DNA from: Chitinophagaceae bacterium
GTDB lineage: Bacteria; Bacteroidota; Bacteroidia; Chitinophagales; Chitinophagaceae
DNA: 8,037 nt
Assembly: GCA_003456175.1 (NCBI GenBank)
Contig: DMPB01000140.1
Location: 1,804 to 9,840 of the forward strand
Direction of reading: 5' to 3'
Below are positions 5,729 to 8,037 of this stretch, one piece after another. The position numbers and the translations under genes were made by a program. A model generated the notes under the pieces. The model had not been told where the DNA came from. It did not search any database and worked only from the letters and a program-made list of their open reading frames with translations. Numbering within the stretch: position 1 is the first letter of the stretch; every line of letters begins with the position of its first letter.

Positions 5729-7879
5729 ATGGCGGACTTGAGATTTCAACGCAACTTTGGTATTGCCGCTCACATTGATGCCGGTAAAACCACCACAACC
5801 GAGCGTATCTTACGCTACACCGGTATGATTCACAAAATTGGTGAAGTACACGATGGTGCTGCTACTACCGACTGGATGGAGCAAGAAAAGGAACGCGGTA
5901 TTACTATCACTTCTGCTGCTGTTAGCTGTCAGTGGAACTTCCCTACAGTATTAGGTAAGCCAACTGCCGATACTAAAAAATATTATTTCAACATTATCGA
6001 TACTCCGGGTCACGTGGACTTTACTGTGGAAGTAGAGCGTTCTATGCGTGTACTGGATGGTTTGATTGCCCTGTTTAGTGCTGTTGACGGTGTTGAACCG
6101 CAATCTGAAACGGTATGGCGCCAAGCTAACCGTTACAAAGTTCCGCGTATTGGTTTCGTTAATAAAATGGACCGTTCTGGTGCCGATTTCTTAATGGTGG
6201 TGAACCAAGTAAAAGAAATGTTAGGTGCTAAAGCTGTTCCTTTACAATTGCCTATTGGTGCTGAAGATAACTTCAAAGGCGTGGTAGATTTAATTAAGAT
6301 GAAAGGTATCATTTGGCACATGGAAACTGAAGGTATGACCTTCGATGAAATTCCTGTACCAGAGGATATGATTGAAGAAGTAAATCATTGGAGACAAAAC
6401 CTTATTGAAGCTGTTGCCGAATACGACGACAACTTGATGGAGAAGTTCTTCGAAAATCCTGATACGATCACTGAAGCTGAAGTGCACGAGGCTATCCGTA
6501 AGGCAACCATTGATCTTAGTATTGTGCCTATGATGTGCGGTAGCTCATTTAAAAACAAGGGTGTACAAACTGCATTAGACGCGGTTTGTCGCTACTTACC
6601 TAGCCCGGTTGATATCGATGCTATTGAAGGTACTGACCCAAGCTCTGGTGAAACACTTGTGCGTAAGCCTGATGCAAAAGAACCTTTTGCTGCATTAGCT
6701 TTCAAAATTATGACCGATCCTTTCGTTGGTCGTTTGGCATTCTTCCGTGCTTACTCTGGTCGTTTAGATGCGGGTTCTTACGTGTTGAACGTACGTAGCG
6801 GCAAGAAAGAGCGTATCAGCCGAATCATGAAAATGTTTGCTAACAAGCAAAACCCTGTAGACTTTATTGAAGCAGGTGATATTGCTGCTGCAGTAGGTTT
6901 TAAAGAAATTAAAACTGGTGATACGCTTTGCGACGAAAACCATCCTATCACTTTAGAAAACATGTTCATTCCTGAACCGGTAATTGCTGTTGCGGTAGAA
7001 CCAAAAACACAAGCCGACGTTGATAAAATGGGTATGGCCATTGCTAAGTTGGTAGAAGAAGATCCTACCTTACGTGTAAATACCGATGAAGATACAGGTC
7101 AAACTATCTTACGCGGTATGGGTGAATTACACCTTGAAATCATCATCGACCGTATGCGTCGTGAATTCAAGGTAGAAGTTAACCAAGGTGCACCTCAGGT
7201 TGCTTACAAAGAGGCTTTCCAAGCCACTATCGAACACCGCGAAGTGTTGAAGAAGCAGTCTGGTGGTCGTGGTAAGTTTGCCGATATCCAATTTTCTATT
7301 GGCCCAGCCGATGAAACTTGGATGAAAGAAAACGAAGGCAAGCAGTTCCAGTTTGTGAACGATATTTTTGGTGGTAGCATCCCTAAGGAATTCATCCCTG
7401 CTATCATGAAAGGTTTTGAAACTGCTATGAGCACAGGTGTATTAGCTGGTTACCCTGTTAATAACATGAAGATCCGCGTATTTGATGGTAGTTACCACGA
7501 TGTGGATTCTGACTCAATGAGCTTTGAACTTTGTGCTAAGAGTGGCTTCCGCGAAGCTGGTCGTAAGGCAAAACCTGTATTACTTGAGCCAATCATGAAG
7601 GTTGAGGTGTTAACACCAGACCAATACATGGGTGATGTAACGGGCGACTTAAACCGCCGCCGTGGTATGCTAGAAGGTATGGATAGCCGTAATAACTTAC
7701 AAGTGATTAAGGCTAAAGTACCATTAAGCGAAATGTTTGGTTACGTTACACAGTTACGTTCTCTAACCAGCGGTCGTGCTACATCAACCATGGAGTTTAG
7801 CCATTATAACCCAGCGCCAAATAACATTGCTGAAGAGGTAATGGCGAAGAGCAAGGGTAAAGTGAAAATTGAAGACTAA
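5729..7879 (+). CDS. fusA: Translation elongation factor G
   Basis: The product has 716 residues, near the usual EF-G size. EF-G is the GTPase that moves tRNA and mRNA through the ribosome and acts with RRF in recycling. The GTP-binding motifs are intact: AHIDAGKT (14-21), RGITI (56-60, switch I Thr), DTPGH (91-95) and NKMD (145-148). The G5 region reads GSSF (271-274) where E. coli has GSAF. Domain III shows GMGELHLE (463-470). Domain IV shows SGGRGKFAD (511-519) and loop DGSYHDVDS with H590, equivalent to the translocation residue H583 of E. coli. Domain V contains [10 protein letters not shown] and [12 protein letters not shown]. Intact motifs and the neighbourhood of rpsL-rpsG support the main fusA and not a divergent EF-G2 paralogue. 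The ATG at 5729 gives the standard N-terminus, with no Shine-Dalgarno. It has its own promoter and terminator. Confidence 0.98.
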   Translation: MADLRFQRNFGIAAHIDAGKTTTTERILRYTGMIHKIGEVHDGAATTDWMEQEKERGITITSAAVSCQWNFPTVLGKPTADTKKYYFNIIDTPGHVDFTVEVERSMRVLDGLIALFSAVDGVEPQSETVWRQANRYKVPRIGFVNKMDRSGADFLMVVNQVKEMLGAKAVPLQLPIGAEDNFKGVVDLIKMKGIIWHMETEGMTFDEIPVPEDMIEEVNHWRQNLIEAVAEYDDNLMEKFFENPDTITEAEVHEAIRKATIDLSIVPMMCGSSFKNKGVQTALDAVCRYLPSPVDIDAIEGTDPSSGETLVRKPDAKEPFAALAFKIMTDPFVGRLAFFRAYSGRLDAGSYVLNVRSGKKERISRIMKMFANKQNPVDFIEAGDIAAAVGFKEIKTGDTLCDENHPITLENMFIPEPVIAVAVEPKTQADVDKMGMAIAKLVEEDPTLRVNTDEDTGQTILRGMGELHLEIIIDRMRREFKVEVNQGAPQVAYKEAFQATIEHREVLKKQSGGRGKFADIQFSIGPADETWMKENEGKQFQFVNDIFGGSIPKEFIPAIMKGFETAMSTGVLAGYPVNNMKIRVFDGSYHDVDSDSMSFELCAKSGFREAGRKAKPVLLEPIMKVEVLTPDQYMGDVTGDLNRRRGMLEGMDSRNNLQVIKAKVPLSEMFGYVTQLRSLTSGRATSTMEFSHYNPAPNNIAEEVMAKSKGKVKIED

Positions 7880-7902
7880 GTATAATAATAGTTTAGTTAT
7901 AC

Positions 7903-7930
7903 AAAGCCCCGCCATTTGGCGGGGCTTTTT
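7903..7930 (+). terminator. Strong intrinsic terminator after fusA
   Basis: AAAGCCCCGCC (7903-7913) pairs perfectly with GGCGGGGCTTT (7918-7928) across an ATTT loop. TTTTT (7926-7930) follows the GC-rich stem. It begins 24 bases after the fusA stop and indicates that fusA is transcribed alone. Confidence 0.95.
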
Positions 7931-7955
7931 GTTAGAAACTAATGTGGTAGAGTTG

Positions 7956-7968
7956 CCTTACGGTAAAT
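7956..7968 (-). repeat. Dispersed repeat, copy 6 (13-bp exact, inverted partner of copy 7)
   Basis: CCTTACGGTAAAT is an exact complement of the 13-bp core; the 14th base differs. It lies 26 bases past the fusA terminator. With copy 7 it forms an inverted pair: 13 bp of perfect pairing, then AAGT (7973-7976) with ACTT (8012-8015) after a small internal loop, leaving a loop of about 35 bases. Confidence 0.7.
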
Positions 7969-8016
7969 AGGAAAGTGCAGTTATTAAATTTGTATTAGTG
8001 GCTATGTAAGTACTTG

Positions 8017-8030
8017 CATTTACCGTAAGG
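8017..8030 (+). repeat. Dispersed 14-bp repeat, copy 7 (exact)
   Basis: CATTTACCGTAAGG is an exact consensus copy near the window end, inverted relative to copy 6. It is preceded by GTACTTGC (8010-8017), an octamer that also follows copy 4 (5581-5588). The repeat unit may therefore be longer than 14 bases. No gene start is visible between here and position 8037. Confidence 0.75.
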
Positions 8031-8037
8031 TATTAAT

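Noticed and set aside
5729..7879. Possibility that the EF-G is a divergent EF-G2 paralogue
   Set aside because: All GTPase motifs, the domain IV His and the domain V core are intact, and it neighbours rpsL-rpsG; the GSSF change in G5 is conservative.
1259..8030. CRISPR-like reading of the dispersed repeats
   Set aside because: Copies are widely and unevenly spaced, occur in both orientations and flank ordinary genes; no array or cas genes.

Overview
The window reads as the chromosome of a Bacteroidota member, most likely of the Chitinophagaceae type. The evidence is a type IX secretion system (T9SS) gene set with a type B sorting domain, two promoters of the Bacteroidota form (TTTG, then TAnnTTTG), A-rich translation starts without a clear Shine-Dalgarno sequence, and S12, S7 and EF-G proteins of Bacteroidota character. 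The family-level placement is inferred from general protein character, not from a search. All genes are on the + strand.

Layout. Positions 1-1230 hold the 3' end of a large secreted protein: a P-domain-like segment, two Ig/PKD-like modules, an FN3-like module and a gliding-motility-type C-terminal sorting domain. It is followed by a PorP/SprF-family outer-membrane protein (1323-2339) and a PorE-like periplasmic protein with TPR, beta-propeller, carboxypeptidase-regulatory-like and OmpA domains (2397-4400). These three look like one transcription unit, closed by a strong hairpin at 4420-4450. The likely logic is a secreted cargo plus two dedicated T9SS envelope components that export or anchor it at the surface and tie the apparatus to peptidoglycan.

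A translation block follows: rpsL (4560-4940) and rpsG (5013-5480) from a promoter at 4501-4532, ended by a very strong terminator at 5499-5532. fusA (5729-7879) comes next with its own promoter, a leader hairpin and its own terminator at 7903-7930. The classical str operon is therefore split into two transcription units here, and tuf is not in the window.

The feature that ordinary annotation would miss is a 13-14 bp dispersed repeat (CATTTACCGTAAGG and its complement, built on the odd palindrome TTACSGTAA). It occurs seven times, counting degenerate copies, and is present in every intergenic gap except the one between rpsL and rpsG. Two of the gaps carry it as inverted pairs. Several copies lie beyond strong terminators, so a DNA-level role or a REP-like origin is more likely than an mRNA role. 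The rpsL-rpsG gap instead contains an elaborate stem-loop that is a candidate S7 autoregulatory site.

No tRNA, rRNA, CRISPR array, insertion sequence or integrase is visible. No stretch longer than 300 bases lacks a gene.
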